Assembly (NCBI RefSeq): GCF_001315015.1
Contig: NZ_CP012915.1
Span: 186,001-250,000 of the forward strand
DNA length: 64,000 nt
From: Azospirillum brasilense
Lineage (GTDB): Bacteria > Pseudomonadota > Alphaproteobacteria > Azospirillales > Azospirillaceae
Reading direction: 5' to 3'
Each line of letters opens with the position of its first letter. Position 1 is the first letter of the stretch. A program made the translations under genes and the position numbers. This document shows positions 27,664 through 36,621 of this stretch, in pieces. Below the pieces are notes generated by a model. It saw nothing but the letters and a program-made list of their open reading frames with translations, made no database searches and was not told the DNA's origin.

Positions 27664-27793
27664 CCTTCTCCCCTCTGGGGAGAAGGTCAGGATGAGGGGG
27701 CGGCCGCAGGCCGACCACGCCGGCTCATTGCAGAGCGTGGACGCCCTTGCGGGTGCCCCTCACCCTAACCCTCTCCCCGGAGGGGCGAGGGAA
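27664..27793. repeat. REP/BIME-like inverted repeat pair
   Basis: Two GC-rich hairpin units face each other between two convergent genes. The first is CCTTCTCCCC-TCT-GGGGAGAAGG (27664-27686). The second is CCCTAACCCTCTCCCC followed by GGAGGGGCGAGGG (about 27763-27792). The outer units are inverted relative to each other. A related element lies at 40653-40775. These are typical dispersed extragenic palindromes; they may also end transcription. Confidence 0.65.
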
Positions 27794-27799
27794 TTCTGG

Positions 27800-28396
27800 T
27801 CACTCCGACGATCCTGAGGTTCCCGGCGGTGCGTCCCCCGGCGGCGCCTGGGTCTGCGGTGGGGCCGGACGGCGCGACAATTCGGCCATGATGCCCCGCG
27901 CCTCCTCGAAGTGGCTGTGCAGCATGGGCAGGGCGTCGCGGGCGAAGTCCCCCGCCTCGCCGCCGCGCTCGGCCTGGGCCTCGTACAGCTTGATGGCACG
28001 GGCGTGGGTCTCCTCCTCCGCGGCCATGTAGCGGCGGTCGAAGGCGCCCTCCGGCGTGTCGCGCAGACTGTACATGTGGGCGCGGGCGGACAGGCTCGGC
28101 TCGCGCGGGATGGGGATGCCGTGGCGCAGCGCCATACCGGCCAGCCGGTCGATTTTCAGCCCATGGTCGTCGGCCATGCGGCGGGCGAAGCGGCGGACCG
28201 TCTCCGTCTCCGCCCGGTCCTGCGCGAGCTTGCCGAGCGTTTGCTCGGCCATGCCGTCGGCCAGCGCCTCGGCGATGAAGTTGCGCTCCTGCCGGGACAG
28301 GGTGGTGGGCGACGCCGGGGCGGAGCCCGGCGCCTGCGCCAGAACCGGGCCGGACAGGCAGGCCACAAGCATCGCCGTCAGGAAGCCGCGCCGCAT
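27800..28396 (-). CDS. DUF4142 exported protein
   Basis: A 198-aa protein of the DUF4142 family, a ferritin-like four-helix fold without established function. A signal peptide is present (MLVACLSGPVLAQ); the LVAC word could also be a lipobox. The helical core shows EADGMAEQ-like, FARRMADDHGLKIDRLAGMA and YMAAEEETHARAIKLYEAQA segments with His/Glu residues that could bind metal. Start is ATG 28396. It lies between a REP element and the terminator of the ETF operon, and seems to be transcribed alone. Confidence 0.82.
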   Translation of the reverse strand: MRRGFLTAMLVACLSGPVLAQAPGSAPASPTTLSRQERNFIAEALADGMAEQTLGKLAQDRAETETVRRFARRMADDHGLKIDRLAGMALRHGIPIPREPSLSARAHMYSLRDTPEGAFDRRYMAAEEETHARAIKLYEAQAERGGEAGDFARDALPMLHSHFEEARGIMAELSRRPAPPQTQAPPGDAPPGTSGSSE

Positions 28397-28491
28397 CGCC
28401 CCCGTCCTTTCCGCTGTTCGCCTTGGTCCCTTGTGGGCCGTTCCCCTGCGGGACGAACAGAGCGCGAGCGCAGCGGTTCCGCACATGCATA

Positions 28492-28521
28492 AAGCCCGCC
28501 GCGGTTTCCCGCGGCGGGCTT
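28492..28521 (-). terminator. Intrinsic terminator of the etf-hbd operon
   Basis: A perfect 13-bp stem (28492-28504 and 28509-28521) with a 4-base loop. Read on the minus strand it ends GGCGGGCTTTA, giving a short U-run. It lies 30 bp after the stop of the hydroxyacyl-CoA dehydrogenase gene. Confidence 0.8.
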
Positions 28522-28551
28522 CGCAAAAAGCGTCCGTCCTTACCTTCCGCG

Positions 28552-29430
28552 TCAGCGGGTCGGGACCGGCGGGGTCTTGGAGTAGTCGTAGAAGCCGCGG
28601 CCGACCTTGCGTCCGACCCAGCCGGCCTCGACATACTTCACCAGCAGCGGGCAGGGGCGGTACTTGCTGTCGGCCAGACCCTCATAGAGGACCTGCATGA
28701 CCGCCAAACAGGTGTCCAGACCGATGAAGTCCGCCAGTTCCAGCGGGCCCATCGGGTGGTTGGCGCCCAGCTTCAGCGCCGTGTCGATGGCCTGGACGCC
28801 GCCCACGCCCTCATAGAGGGTGTAGACCGCCTCGTTGATCATCGGCAGCAGGATGCGGTTGACGATGAAGGCCGGGAAGTCCTCGGCCACCGCCGCGGTC
28901 TTGCCGATGTTCGCCGTCAGCTCGGCAATCGCGTTGAAGGTCACCTCGTCCGTCGCGATGCCGCGGATCAGCTCGACGAGCTGCATCACCGGCACCGGGT
29001 TCATGAAATGCATGCCCATGAACTTGGACGGGCGGTCGGTCGAGGCCGCGAGGCGGGTGATCGAGATCGACGAGGTGTTCGTCGCGATCAGCGCCTCGGG
29101 CTTCAGGTTGGGGACCAGCTTCTTGAAGATCTCGCGCTTGAGCGCTTCGTTCTCCGTCGCGGCCTCGACCACGAGATCGGCGTCATGGAACACGGACAGG
29201 TCGGAGCCGGTGGAGATGCGGGCGATCGCCGCCGTCTTGTCGGCCTCCGTCAGCTTCCCCTTCTGAACCTGACGGTCCATGTTCTTGGAGATGGCGGCCA
29301 CCGACTTCTGCAGAATCTCCGCGCTGATGTCGGAGATGACGACCTCGTATCCCGCCTGCGCGCAGACGTGGGCGATGCCGCTGCCCATCTGGCCGGCACC
29401 GATGATGCCAATCTTCTTGATCGTGGACAT
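28552..29430 (-). CDS. 3-hydroxybutyryl-CoA dehydrogenase
   Basis: NAD-dependent 3-hydroxyacyl-CoA dehydrogenase of 292 aa. The N-terminal Rossmann motif GAGQMGSGIA, the FMNPVPVMQLVE catalytic-His region variant (the family has H-F-F/M-N-P; here GMHFMNPVPVM) and the C-terminal NHPMGPLELADFIGLDT are all present. It acts in beta-oxidation or in butyrate/PHB-related acyl-CoA metabolism. It follows etfA by 54 bp and ends at a clear terminator, so it belongs to the etfBA operon. This etfB-etfA-hbd order suits acyl-CoA oxidation. Confidence 0.94.
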   Translation of the reverse strand: MSTIKKIGIIGAGQMGSGIAHVCAQAGYEVVISDISAEILQKSVAAISKNMDRQVQKGKLTEADKTAAIARISTGSDLSVFHDADLVVEAATENEALKREIFKKLVPNLKPEALIATNTSSISITRLAASTDRPSKFMGMHFMNPVPVMQLVELIRGIATDEVTFNAIAELTANIGKTAAVAEDFPAFIVNRILLPMINEAVYTLYEGVGGVQAIDTALKLGANHPMGPLELADFIGLDTCLAVMQVLYEGLADSKYRPCPLLVKYVEAGWVGRKVGRGFYDYSKTPPVPTR

Positions 29431-29484
29431 ATGAGCTTTCCCGCTTGTCTTTGGCCCGCTGGTCTTCGGAAGAGGACTGGCCGG

Positions 29485-30423
29485 TTACGCCTTGTCCAGC
29501 GCGGCCGTCAGCTCCGGCACCGCCTTGAAGAGGTCGGCGACGAGGCCGTAGTCGGCGACCTGGAAGATCGGCGCCTCCTCGTCCTTGTTGATGGCGACGA
29601 TGACCTTGCTGTCCTTCATGCCGGCGAGGTGCTGGATGGCACCGGAAATGCCGACGGCGATGTACAGCTCGGGCGCCACGATCTTGCCGGTCTGGCCGAC
29701 CTGGTAGTCGTTCGGCACGAAGCCGGCGTCCACCGCGGCGCGGCTGGCGCCGACCGCCGCCCCCAGCTTGTCGGCCAGCGCTTCCAGAAGCTTGAAGTTG
29801 TCGCCCGACTGCATGCCGCGGCCGCCCGACACGACGATCTTGGCCTGGGTCAGCTCCGGACGCTCCGACTTGGTCAGCTCCTGGCCGACGAACTTGGCCG
29901 AGCCGGCGTCGCCCGTCCCGGCGATGCTCTCGACCGTCGCCGAGCCGCCCGTCGCGGCGGCCGCCTCGAAGGCGGTGGTGCGCACCGTGACGACCTTGAT
30001 CGGATCGGCGGACTTCACCGTGGCGATGGCGTTGCCGGCGTAGATCGGCCGCTCGAAGGTGTCGGCGGAGACCACCCCGGTGATGTCGGAGATCGCCGCG
30101 ACGTCGAGCAGCGCGGCGACCCGCGGCAGCAGGTTCTTGCCCTCCGACGAGGCGGCGGCCAGCACATGACCGTAGCCCTTGGCGAGATTGACGACCAGCG
30201 GCGCGACGTTCTCCGGCAGCGGATGGGCGTAGGCCGCGTCGTCGGCCAGCAGCACCTTGGCCACCCCGGCGATCTTGGACGCCGCCTCGGCGACGGCCTG
30301 GGCGCCTTGGCCGGCGACCAGAACGTGGATGTCGCCGCCGATCTTGGCGGCGGCGCTGACCGCGTTCAGCGTGGCGGCCTTCAGCGCGGCGTTGTCGTGT
30401 TCGGCAATGACGAGAATGGACAT
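29485..30423 (-). CDS. etfA: Electron transfer flavoprotein alpha subunit
   Basis: The 312-aa FAD-binding subunit of ETF, which takes electrons from acyl-CoA dehydrogenases to ETF-quinone oxidoreductase. The C-terminal FAD domain shows [54 protein letters not shown] and the [17 protein letters not shown] motif. Length is standard. It lies 35 bp after etfB. Confidence 0.97.
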   Translation of the reverse strand: MSILVIAEHDNAALKAATLNAVSAAAKIGGDIHVLVAGQGAQAVAEAASKIAGVAKVLLADDAAYAHPLPENVAPLVVNLAKGYGHVLAAASSEGKNLLPRVAALLDVAAISDITGVVSADTFERPIYAGNAIATVKSADPIKVVTVRTTAFEAAAATGGSATVESIAGTGDAGSAKFVGQELTKSERPELTQAKIVVSGGRGMQSGDNFKLLEALADKLGAAVGASRAAVDAGFVPNDYQVGQTGKIVAPELYIAVGISGAIQHLAGMKDSKVIVAINKDEEAPIFQVADYGLVADLFKAVPELTAALDKA

Positions 30424-30458
30424 GTCAGATCACTTTCCCTTCAAGGCGCATTGGCCCC

Positions 30459-31223
30459 TCAGATCGCGCGGGCTTCGTTCTTGAGCTTGTCGACCAGGGC
30501 GGCCACGTCGGCGACCTTGACGCCGGCCTTGCGCTTGGCCGGCTCGGCGACCTTGAGCGTGGTCAGGCGCGGCGCCACGTCGACACCCAGCGCGTCGGGG
30601 GCCAGCGTCTCGATGGGCTTCTTCTTGGCCTTCATGATGTTGGGCAGCGAGGCGTAGCGCGGCTCATTCAGGCGCAGGTCGGCGGTGACGACCGCGGGCA
30701 GCGTCAGCTGCACCGTCTCCAGGCCGCCGTCGATCTCGCGGGTCACGGTGACCGAGCCCTCGCCCGGCGCGACCTTGGAGGCGAAGGTGCCCTGCGGCCA
30801 GCCCAGCAGGGCGGCGAGCATCTGGCCGGTCTGGTTGCAGTCGTCGTCGATCGCCTGCTTGCCCAGGATGACCAGGCCTATCCCATTTTTATCGGGGCCT
30901 TCCTTGTCGACCAGCGCCTTGAGCACCTTGGCGACGGCCAGCGGCTGCGTCTCGGCGTCGGTCTGGACCAGGATGCCGCGGTCGGCGCCCATGGCGAGGC
31001 CGGTGCGCAACGTCTCCTGCGCGGCCGTCGGGCCGACGGTGACCACGATGACCTCGGTCGCCTTGCCGGCTTCCTTGAGGCGGACGGCCTCTTCGACGGC
31101 GATCTCGTCGAAGGGGTTCATGCTCATCTTCACGTTGGCGGTCTCAACGCCGGAACCGTCCGCCTTGACGCGGATCTTGACGTTGTAATCGACCACCCGC
31201 TTGACCGGGACGAGGACCTTCAT
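30459..31223 (-). CDS. etfB: Electron transfer flavoprotein beta subunit
   Basis: The 254-aa AMP-binding subunit of ETF. It opens with [20 protein letters not shown], typical of EtfB, and has [19 protein letters not shown] and a central [10 protein letters not shown] segment. The start is ATG 31223 with AAGGGTGGG upstream. It heads the etfB-etfA-hbd operon, read from a well-formed sigma-70 type promoter at 31301-31329. Confidence 0.97.
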   Translation of the reverse strand: MKVLVPVKRVVDYNVKIRVKADGSGVETANVKMSMNPFDEIAVEEAVRLKEAGKATEVIVVTVGPTAAQETLRTGLAMGADRGILVQTDAETQPLAVAKVLKALVDKEGPDKNGIGLVILGKQAIDDDCNQTGQMLAALLGWPQGTFASKVAPGEGSVTVTREIDGGLETVQLTLPAVVTADLRLNEPRYASLPNIMKAKKKPIETLAPDALGVDVAPRLTTLKVAEPAKRKAGVKVADVAALVDKLKNEARAI

Positions 31224-31300
31224 ATCCCACCCTTTTCTTGAATTATGCAGGCGCACCTTCGCCGCTGGCGCCGAATCGGGCAGCTTGTGACAGCGCTGCG

Positions 31301-31329
31301 ACCATAGAAGTTGATGTTTTGGCTGTCAA
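31301..31329 (-). promoter_or_regulatory. Sigma-70 type promoter of the etfBA-hbd operon
   Basis: On the minus strand TTGACA (31329-31324) and TATGGT (31306-31301) are separated by exactly 17 bp. The -35 is perfect and the -10 matches four of six. It sits about 78 bp before the etfB start. Confidence 0.65.
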
Positions 31330-31368
31330 CGCCGCCTACGCCGCAAGCGCGAAGGAGGCGGAATTGCA

Positions 31369-31938
31369 TCAACGGTTTGCGCCCGGAACCCACAGCACGT
31401 CGGCCGCTCCGTTCCCGTTCAGTTTCCGGCCCAGCACGAACAGGTGGTCCGACAGGCGGTTGGCGTATTTGACCGCCGCCGGGTTGACCGGTTCCACCTC
31501 CGCCAGCTCGGTCATCAGCCGCTCGGCGCGGCGCACCACGGTGCGGGCCAGATGCAGATGCGCCGCCGCCGGCGAGCCGCCGGGCAGAATGAAGGAGGTG
31601 AGCGGGGCGAGGTCGGCGTTCATCGCGTCGATCTCCGCCTCCAGCCGGTCCACCTGCGACTCCAGGATGCGCAGCGGCGGATAGGGCGGGTCCTCCGCCT
31701 CCGGCGTGCAGAGGTCGGCGCCCAGATCGAACAGGTCGTTCTGGATTCGCGCCAGCATGGCGTCGGTCTCCGGCTGGTCCACGGTGTGCAGGCGGGCCAG
31801 CCCGATGACGGCGTTCGCCTCGTCCACCGTGCCGTAGGCGGCGACGCGCGGGTCGTGCTTGGGCACGCGGCGCCCGTCGCCGAGCGAAGTCTGGCCGCGG
31901 TCCCCGCCGCGGGTGTAGATGCGGGTCAGCTTGACCAT
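31369..31938 (-). CDS. PduO-type cob(I)alamin adenosyltransferase
   Basis: Transfers the adenosyl group of ATP to cob(I)alamin to make adenosylcobalamin. The 189-aa protein shows the family ATP-binding start TRIYTRGGDRGQTSLGDG, the VAAYGTVDEANAVIG helix, and the C-terminal RRAERLM and YANRLSDHLFVLGR motifs. ATG 31938 is preferred; seven upstream residues in the frame are not conserved. A small twin-TM gene ends 21 bp upstream. The product would supply AdoCbl to the putative cobalamin sensor at 8510, but it serves any B12 enzyme. Confidence 0.95.
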   Translation of the reverse strand: MVKLTRIYTRGGDRGQTSLGDGRRVPKHDPRVAAYGTVDEANAVIGLARLHTVDQPETDAMLARIQNDLFDLGADLCTPEAEDPPYPPLRILESQVDRLEAEIDAMNADLAPLTSFILPGGSPAAAHLHLARTVVRRAERLMTELAEVEPVNPAAVKYANRLSDHLFVLGRKLNGNGAADVLWVPGANR

Positions 31939-31959
31939 GATTTCCGTGGATGTCCTCAA

Positions 31960-32154
31960 TCAGCCGTGGGTCAGGATGGCGAGCAGGAACAGCACCAGCG
32001 CCACCCCCTGGAGCGCCACGCGCATCCGCATCGCCCGATTCGATTTGCGCGAATCGCCCTGTCCGCCGCGCGCCATGAAGAACAGCCCGGAGAACAGCGA
32101 CGCCACGACGAGGCCGAGCGCCACGATCAGCAGAAACATGACGAGTCCGTTCAT
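31960..32154 (-). CDS. Small twin transmembrane protein (HIG1-like)
   Basis: A 64-aa protein with two membrane helices (about residues 5-27 and 45-62) joined by a basic loop containing ARGGQGDSRKSNRAMRMRV. This pattern fits the twin-TM proteins with a HIG1_N-like domain that occur upstream of cobalamin adenosyltransferase in alphaproteobacteria. Its role is unknown; eukaryotic HIG1 proteins associate with respiratory complexes. It probably shares a transcript with the adenosyltransferase gene. Confidence 0.78.
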   Translation of the reverse strand: MNGLVMFLLIVALGLVVASLFSGLFFMARGGQGDSRKSNRAMRMRVALQGVALVLFLLAILTHG

Positions 32155-32297
32155 GGCGCCATACTACCCCACGGTCCAGGTTACGCCTACACCGGCCAAT
32201 CCGGTTAAGCGGCCATTGTGATGCGAGGCGCCTGTTGCGCTGGCGCCCGGTCTTCTTACATTGTCGCGGACGACCCGGACGGCGAGAGGAATTCGGT

Positions 32298-33746
32298 ATG
32301 CGGCGGCGGAGTTTCCTGAAGGCGGCGGCGGCCACCGGGCTGGCGGCCTCGGCCGGGGCCTTTCTGACGACGCGCCGCGCCGCGGTGGCCCAGCCGTCGG
32401 AAGTGCTGGCCGCCTTCCCCGACCGGTTCGTCTGGGGCGCCTCGACCTCCTCCTACCAGATCGAGGGGGCGGTGACCGCAGGGGGCCGCGGCCCCAGCGT
32501 GTGGGACACCTTCAGCCATTCCTTCGGCAAGGTGGCGAACGGCGACACCGGCGACGTCGCCTGTGACCATTACAACCGCTATGCCGAGGACGTTGGTTTG
32601 ATGGCGAAGGCGGGGATGAACGCCTACCGCTTCTCCGTCGCCTGGCCTCGCGTCCAGCCGACCGGCACCGGCCCGGCCAACGCCGAGGGGCTGGACTTCT
32701 ACGACCGACTGACCGATGCGCTGCTGGCCAAGGGCATCGCGCCCTGGCCTTGCCTGTACCATTGGGACCTGCCCCAGGCGCTTCAGGACCGCGGCGGCTG
32801 GACCAACCGGGACATCGCCGGCTGGTTCACCGACTACGCCCAGCTCGTCGCCGCGCGGATCGGCGACCGGGCCAAGCACTGGTCCATGCTGAACGAGCCG
32901 TCCGTACACGCCATCTTCGGCCATGGGCTGGGCGGGCACGCGCCGGGGATGACCGGCAAGGACAACTATTTCAAGGCGATCCACCACCAGAACCTCGCCC
33001 AGGGCATGGCGGTCAAGGCGTTGCGGGCGGCGGGCGGGGGCAAGGGCTGGCAGCTCGGCACCGTGCTGTCGCTGCAGCCGGTGTGGCCGGTCGGCGGGCT
33101 GGACGCCAATTACGCGGCCTCGCTGATGTGGGATGCGGTGTGGAACCGCGCCTGCCTCGACCCGCTGCTGCGCGGGGAGTATCCGGAACTGCTGCGCGAC
33201 GGCTTCGCCCCGCTGGTCAAGGCCGGCGACCTGGAGGCGATCCGCCAGCCCATCGACTTCCTGGGCATCAACTACTACAGCCGGATGCACCAGCAGCCGG
33301 ACCCGGCGGGCCTGTTCGGCACCGGCTACGGCTCCCCGCCGGAAGGCACGCCGACGACTGGGATGGGTTGGCCGGTGGAGCCTGACGGCATCGCCGAAAT
33401 CCTGATCGAGCTGAAGCAGGAATACGGCAACCCGCCGGTCTATGTGATGGAGAACGGCGCCGCCTATCCCGAGCAGACCGGGCCGAAGGGCATCGTTCAG
33501 GACAACGACCGCATCAGCTATCTGCGCCGCCACATTCTGGCCGGTCATCAGGCGTTGGAGGAGGGGGTTGACCTGCGGGGCTGGTTCGTGTGGAGCCTGC
33601 TGGACAATTTCGAGTGGGCCGAGGGTTACCAGCGCCGCTTCGGCCTGATCGAGGTGGACCGCCAGACCCTGGAGCGCCGTCCCAAGGCCAGCTACCACTG
33701 GTACGCCGACGTGATCCGCAAGAAGGGCGTTCCGACCTCGGCTTAA
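32298..33746 (+). CDS. Tat-exported GH1 beta-glucosidase
   Basis: A 482-aa family 1 glycoside hydrolase. The acid/base E200 lies in SMLNEPSVHA and the nucleophile E385 in YVMENGAAY. FVWGASTSSYQIEGA and GWFVWSLLDNFEWAEGY are further GH1 signatures. The N-terminus RRRSFLKAAAATG is a twin-arginine signal, and cleavage is expected near VAQPS (about residue 33). Most GH1 enzymes are cytoplasmic, so Tat export is notable. ATG 32298 is preceded by GAGAGGA. Substrate is probably a beta-glucoside; not provable from sequence. Confidence 0.93.
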   Translation: MRRRSFLKAAAATGLAASAGAFLTTRRAAVAQPSEVLAAFPDRFVWGASTSSYQIEGAVTAGGRGPSVWDTFSHSFGKVANGDTGDVACDHYNRYAEDVGLMAKAGMNAYRFSVAWPRVQPTGTGPANAEGLDFYDRLTDALLAKGIAPWPCLYHWDLPQALQDRGGWTNRDIAGWFTDYAQLVAARIGDRAKHWSMLNEPSVHAIFGHGLGGHAPGMTGKDNYFKAIHHQNLAQGMAVKALRAAGGGKGWQLGTVLSLQPVWPVGGLDANYAASLMWDAVWNRACLDPLLRGEYPELLRDGFAPLVKAGDLEAIRQPIDFLGINYYSRMHQQPDPAGLFGTGYGSPPEGTPTTGMGWPVEPDGIAEILIELKQEYGNPPVYVMENGAAYPEQTGPKGIVQDNDRISYLRRHILAGHQALEEGVDLRGWFVWSLLDNFEWAEGYQRRFGLIEVDRQTLERRPKASYHWYADVIRKKGVPTSA

Positions 33747-33778
33747 GGGGCTCGGTGTAAGAGGACGGGGCTGCGATC

Positions 33779-34228
33779 ATGGCGCCTGTTGCCGCCGGCC
33801 AGCCGACGCGCTTCGCCATCCAGAAGGCGCGCGGCAAAGGCTGGAAGACGCTGGAGGTCGGGGAAGACCTCGACCACGCCCGCGCCCGCTTCAACCTGAT
33901 GGTGCGGGTGAACCCGCGCGCCTATTTCCGCCTGATCCAGCTCGATCACAACGCCGGGGCTGGCGGCGACGGGATCGAGTTCAACTGGAAGCTCGTCGAA
34001 CTGCACGACCCGAACCAGGGGGGAGTGGCCGGGGCGGGCCGGCAAGCCGTTCCGGCGAGGGCGGCGCCCCGTTCCGCGCCCCGTTCCGCCAGGGCCAGGA
34101 CCGTGGCCAAGGGACCGCGACGGCGGGAAAAGGTCCCGCTGCCCCTGAAATTCTACGCCGCGGTGGTGCTGGCCGGGTTGCTGATCGGTGGGGCGCTGTA
34201 TCTGCGCTACGGCCTGCCGGGGCCGTGA
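33779..34228 (+). CDS. Hypothetical tail-anchored basic protein
   Basis: A 149-aa protein of unknown function. The N-terminal 80 residues are a small soluble domain (FAIQKARGKGWKTLEVGEDL, PRAYFRLIQLDHN). A basic Arg/Ala linker (about 90-118) and one C-terminal membrane helix (about 123-142) follow. It starts 32 bp after the GH1 gene and may share its transcript. The layout suggests an inner-membrane anchor with a cytoplasmic domain. No family is recognised. Confidence 0.65.
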   Translation: MAPVAAGQPTRFAIQKARGKGWKTLEVGEDLDHARARFNLMVRVNPRAYFRLIQLDHNAGAGGDGIEFNWKLVELHDPNQGGVAGAGRQAVPARAAPRSAPRSARARTVAKGPRRREKVPLPLKFYAAVVLAGLLIGGALYLRYGLPGP

Positions 34229-34235
34229 GGACGTC

Positions 34236-34496
34236 TCAATCGTCCGCCGTGTAACCCTTGCGGCGCATGCACAGGGCGAAGATTTCCTTGCGGTAGCGGA
34301 ATTGCGGCGTTTCCGGCAACGGGCGGTAGGGATAGCCGCGAAGGCGCATGGTGTTGTCCACCTGCTCGATGCATTCATCGTAGGCGGCGGTCGCCGTGGT
34401 TTCCGTGGCCGTCCATTCCCGGTAGGCCGGGGTGCTGCCGCAAGCCGCCAGCATCAGCGTTCCGCCCGCCAGGATCGCGTGTCTCAAGGTCGCCAT
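34236..34496 (-). CDS. Small lipoprotein
   Basis: An 86-aa protein with a lipoprotein signal (ILAGGTLMLAAC, cleaved before Cys near residue 18) and a short mature domain with two cysteines (AYDECIEQV and FALCMRRKGY). ATG 34496 is the best start; an upstream in-frame ATG would place a poor leader in front. It converges on the tail-anchored gene, seven bases apart. Function is unknown. Confidence 0.7.
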   Translation of the reverse strand: MATLRHAILAGGTLMLAACGSTPAYREWTATETTATAAYDECIEQVDNTMRLRGYPYRPLPETPQFRYRKEIFALCMRRKGYTADD

Positions 34497-34714
34497 GCCA
34501 TGGCCTCCCGCAAAGCGCTCCATAAGGCGCCATGTGAGGATCTATACCACGTTTTTGCGCGCGCATCGGTTAACGGATGGGGAATGGACCGGTCCTTCCG
34601 GGGACGTCAAGGCGGAGGGGGACCTGATGCCGCCGCAACGCAGGCGCACAAAAATCGCGCCCGGAAATCCGCCGCAATCTGGTAACACGGTCGGGCATCC
34701 GCGATATTGGGTAA

Positions 34715-35656
34715 GTGATGTTCGGTTGGCGTCTCGGACGGAGGATGGTCATGACGGGTGGTTCGCACCGCGCGCCCCGCGCGGTCGCGTTGGCTGTGGT
34801 GGTGCCGGTTCTGGCGGCGGGTCTGCTGGCGGGCGCTCCGGTCCGGGCGCAATCGACCGCGGACATCCAATGGGCGCAGACCATCCTGAAGGACAAGGGC
34901 TACAACATCGGCGGGCGGGCCAACGGCCAGATGCACGCCGAGACGAAGGCGGCGCTCGGCAAGTATCAGGCCGCCCACGGACTGCCGGTGACCAACCAGC
35001 TCGACAAGGCGACCATCGCCAAGATGATGGGCGAGCGGGAGGGCAAAGCCCCCGCGACGGTCGGGAATCTCGCCCAGCAGAAGGTCGGCGGCGGTGGTCC
35101 CGGTCAGGCGCCGCGCGAGCCGCAGCGGGAGGTGGTGCCCCGCGCTGCGCCGACTCAACGGATCGACAGCGGGACGGGCAGCGTCGGCGGCGGCGCGCAG
35201 TTCAGCGCCGGCCCGCCCGCGATCAGCAGCAGTTCCGCGTCGGGTGGTCCGTCCAGCGCTCCCGCTTCGTCGGCTCCCGCCGCGTCCGCCACGACGTCCG
35301 CGTCTGGGCAGGGTCCGGTGCCGCAAGCCGCGCCGCGGGCCAGCGTCACCGCGACCACCCCGTCCGGGCAGCCAGTCCCGGTGGTCGAGCCGGCGGCGGA
35401 CAACGGGTCGATGCTGCCGGGCTGGGCCGCCAACGGCGCCCGCTACGGCGTGATGGGGGTGATCGGGGCGACGGTGCTCGGCATCGGCTTCGCGTGGTGG
35501 CGCAGTGGGCGGGCCAACGCGTCGCGGCCGGCGCCGCGCAACGACGGCCCCCGCGAGCAGCGCCGCGAACCGAGCTTCGGCAGCGCTCGCCGCCGCGAGG
35601 AGCTGACCACCGGCGCCCTGCCGCCGCTCAGCAGCGGTGGGCGCGGCCGGCGGTAG
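34715..35656 (+). CDS. Peptidoglycan-binding domain membrane protein
   Basis: A protein of about 313 aa. A signal or anchor segment (about residues 22-45) precedes a PG_binding_1-like domain at about 48-105 (IQWAQTILKDKGYNIGGRAN, AALGKYQAAHGLPVTNQLDK). A long low-complexity Ser/Ala/Pro/Gly stretch (about 130-235) leads to one membrane helix (about 243-262, YGVMGVIGATVLGIGFAWW) and a basic tail. It may link the inner membrane to the wall. Start is GTG 34715 or ATG 34718. Confidence 0.72.
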   Translation: MMFGWRLGRRMVMTGGSHRAPRAVALAVVVPVLAAGLLAGAPVRAQSTADIQWAQTILKDKGYNIGGRANGQMHAETKAALGKYQAAHGLPVTNQLDKATIAKMMGEREGKAPATVGNLAQQKVGGGGPGQAPREPQREVVPRAAPTQRIDSGTGSVGGGAQFSAGPPAISSSSASGGPSSAPASSAPAASATTSASGQGPVPQAAPRASVTATTPSGQPVPVVEPAADNGSMLPGWAANGARYGVMGVIGATVLGIGFAWWRSGRANASRPAPRNDGPREQRREPSFGSARRREELTTGALPPLSSGGRGRR

Positions 35657-35668
35657 GCCACCGTTTTC

Positions 35669-35911
35669 TCAGGCCATCTGCGACATCGGACACATGGCGT
35701 TGCCGCAGCCGGACGGGTTGCAGGCGGGCATCGGCGCGGGGGACGGCTTGGCCGCGCCGACGCGCGGCGCCATGATCGCTTTCGACACCGCGGTCCCGCC
35801 ACAGGACGGACAGGACAGGCCATCGGCCTTGCGGGTGTCGTAATCGGCCATGTTCTTGAACCACTGTTCGAATTCATGGCCGCAGGCGCAGCGCAGGGCG
35901 TAGAGGATCAT
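35669..35911 (-). CDS. Short DUF1178 zinc-ribbon protein
   Basis: An 80-aa protein whose start MILYALRCACGHEFEQWF matches DUF1178. It has two CxxC-type pairs (CACGHEFE and SCPSCGG), as in zinc ribbons, then KAIMAPRV, a family hallmark. Usual members are about 140 aa; here the conserved C-terminal half is replaced by a short tail with three more cysteines (PACNPSGCGNAMC). The tail could be a second metal site. ATG 35911 is chosen by similarity. Function is unknown. Confidence 0.75.
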   Translation of the reverse strand: MILYALRCACGHEFEQWFKNMADYDTRKADGLSCPSCGGTAVSKAIMAPRVGAAKPSPAPMPACNPSGCGNAMCPMSQMA

Positions 35912-36023
35912 CGCAGGGTCCCTGGATGGATTGGGCAAAGGACGGACGGCGACCATGGCCGAGCTTCGCCGTCGCCCGCGATGACGTGAATCAAACCGCC
36001 GGGCTCCAATCCGGCGAGCGGAT

Positions 36024-36479
36024 TTACTGCGGGCGCTCTGACAAGGCGACGCCCTCCGCGCTGGGATAGACCGACAGCAGCCGCACCGGCGTGGCGCCGA
36101 GGTTGCGGCCGCTGTGCCACGCCGCCTGCTCGATGTAGGTATCGCCGGCCTTGTAAACCTGCGTCGGCATGCTGTCGCTGGCGATGGTCAGCTCGCCCTC
36201 CAGGATGTAGATGAACGGGGAGACGGCGTGCCGGTGGCGGATGATCTCGCCGCCGGGCGGAAGCTCGACCAGCCGCGCCGTCACCAGCGCTTTGCCATCC
36301 GGATAGGCAAAGGCCTTGCCGTCCGCGGTGGTGGTCGCCTGAAGCAGGGTCTTTATGATCGCCCCCGGTGCTGCCGGCCTGTCCTGCGCCGAGGCCCCGC
36401 CGGCCAGGACGATCAGCGTGGCGGTAGCGAGGGCGGCGCGATGGATGGCCGTCCTCCGCGAACAGGGTCTCACGATCAT
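36024..36479 (-). CDS. Exported cupin-domain protein
   Basis: A 151-aa single-domain cupin. A signal peptide (ALATATLIVLAGGASA) suggests the periplasm. The cupin metal motifs are visible: GGEIIRHRHAVSPFIYILEG (G-x5-HxH-x3,4-E type) and the second motif GDTYIEQAAWHSGRN with its His. The ATG at 36479 gives a good leader; an upstream in-frame ATG adds 20 residues with no clear role. The substrate cannot be read from sequence. Confidence 0.82.
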   Translation of the reverse strand: MIVRPCSRRTAIHRAALATATLIVLAGGASAQDRPAAPGAIIKTLLQATTTADGKAFAYPDGKALVTARLVELPPGGEIIRHRHAVSPFIYILEGELTIASDSMPTQVYKAGDTYIEQAAWHSGRNLGATPVRLLSVYPSAEGVALSERPQ

Positions 36480-36621
36480 TGCGTGCGCTCCATGCCGTGG
36501 TCCTGACAGGACTCGGGCTGATTGTCGATGACGATGCATCGAAAATGGAGAGATAACATCTCAATGTGCAACCAAATATCGTGGCCTGCGGCGTTGTGCG
36601 GCAGCCGGGAGGCGTGCCGGC

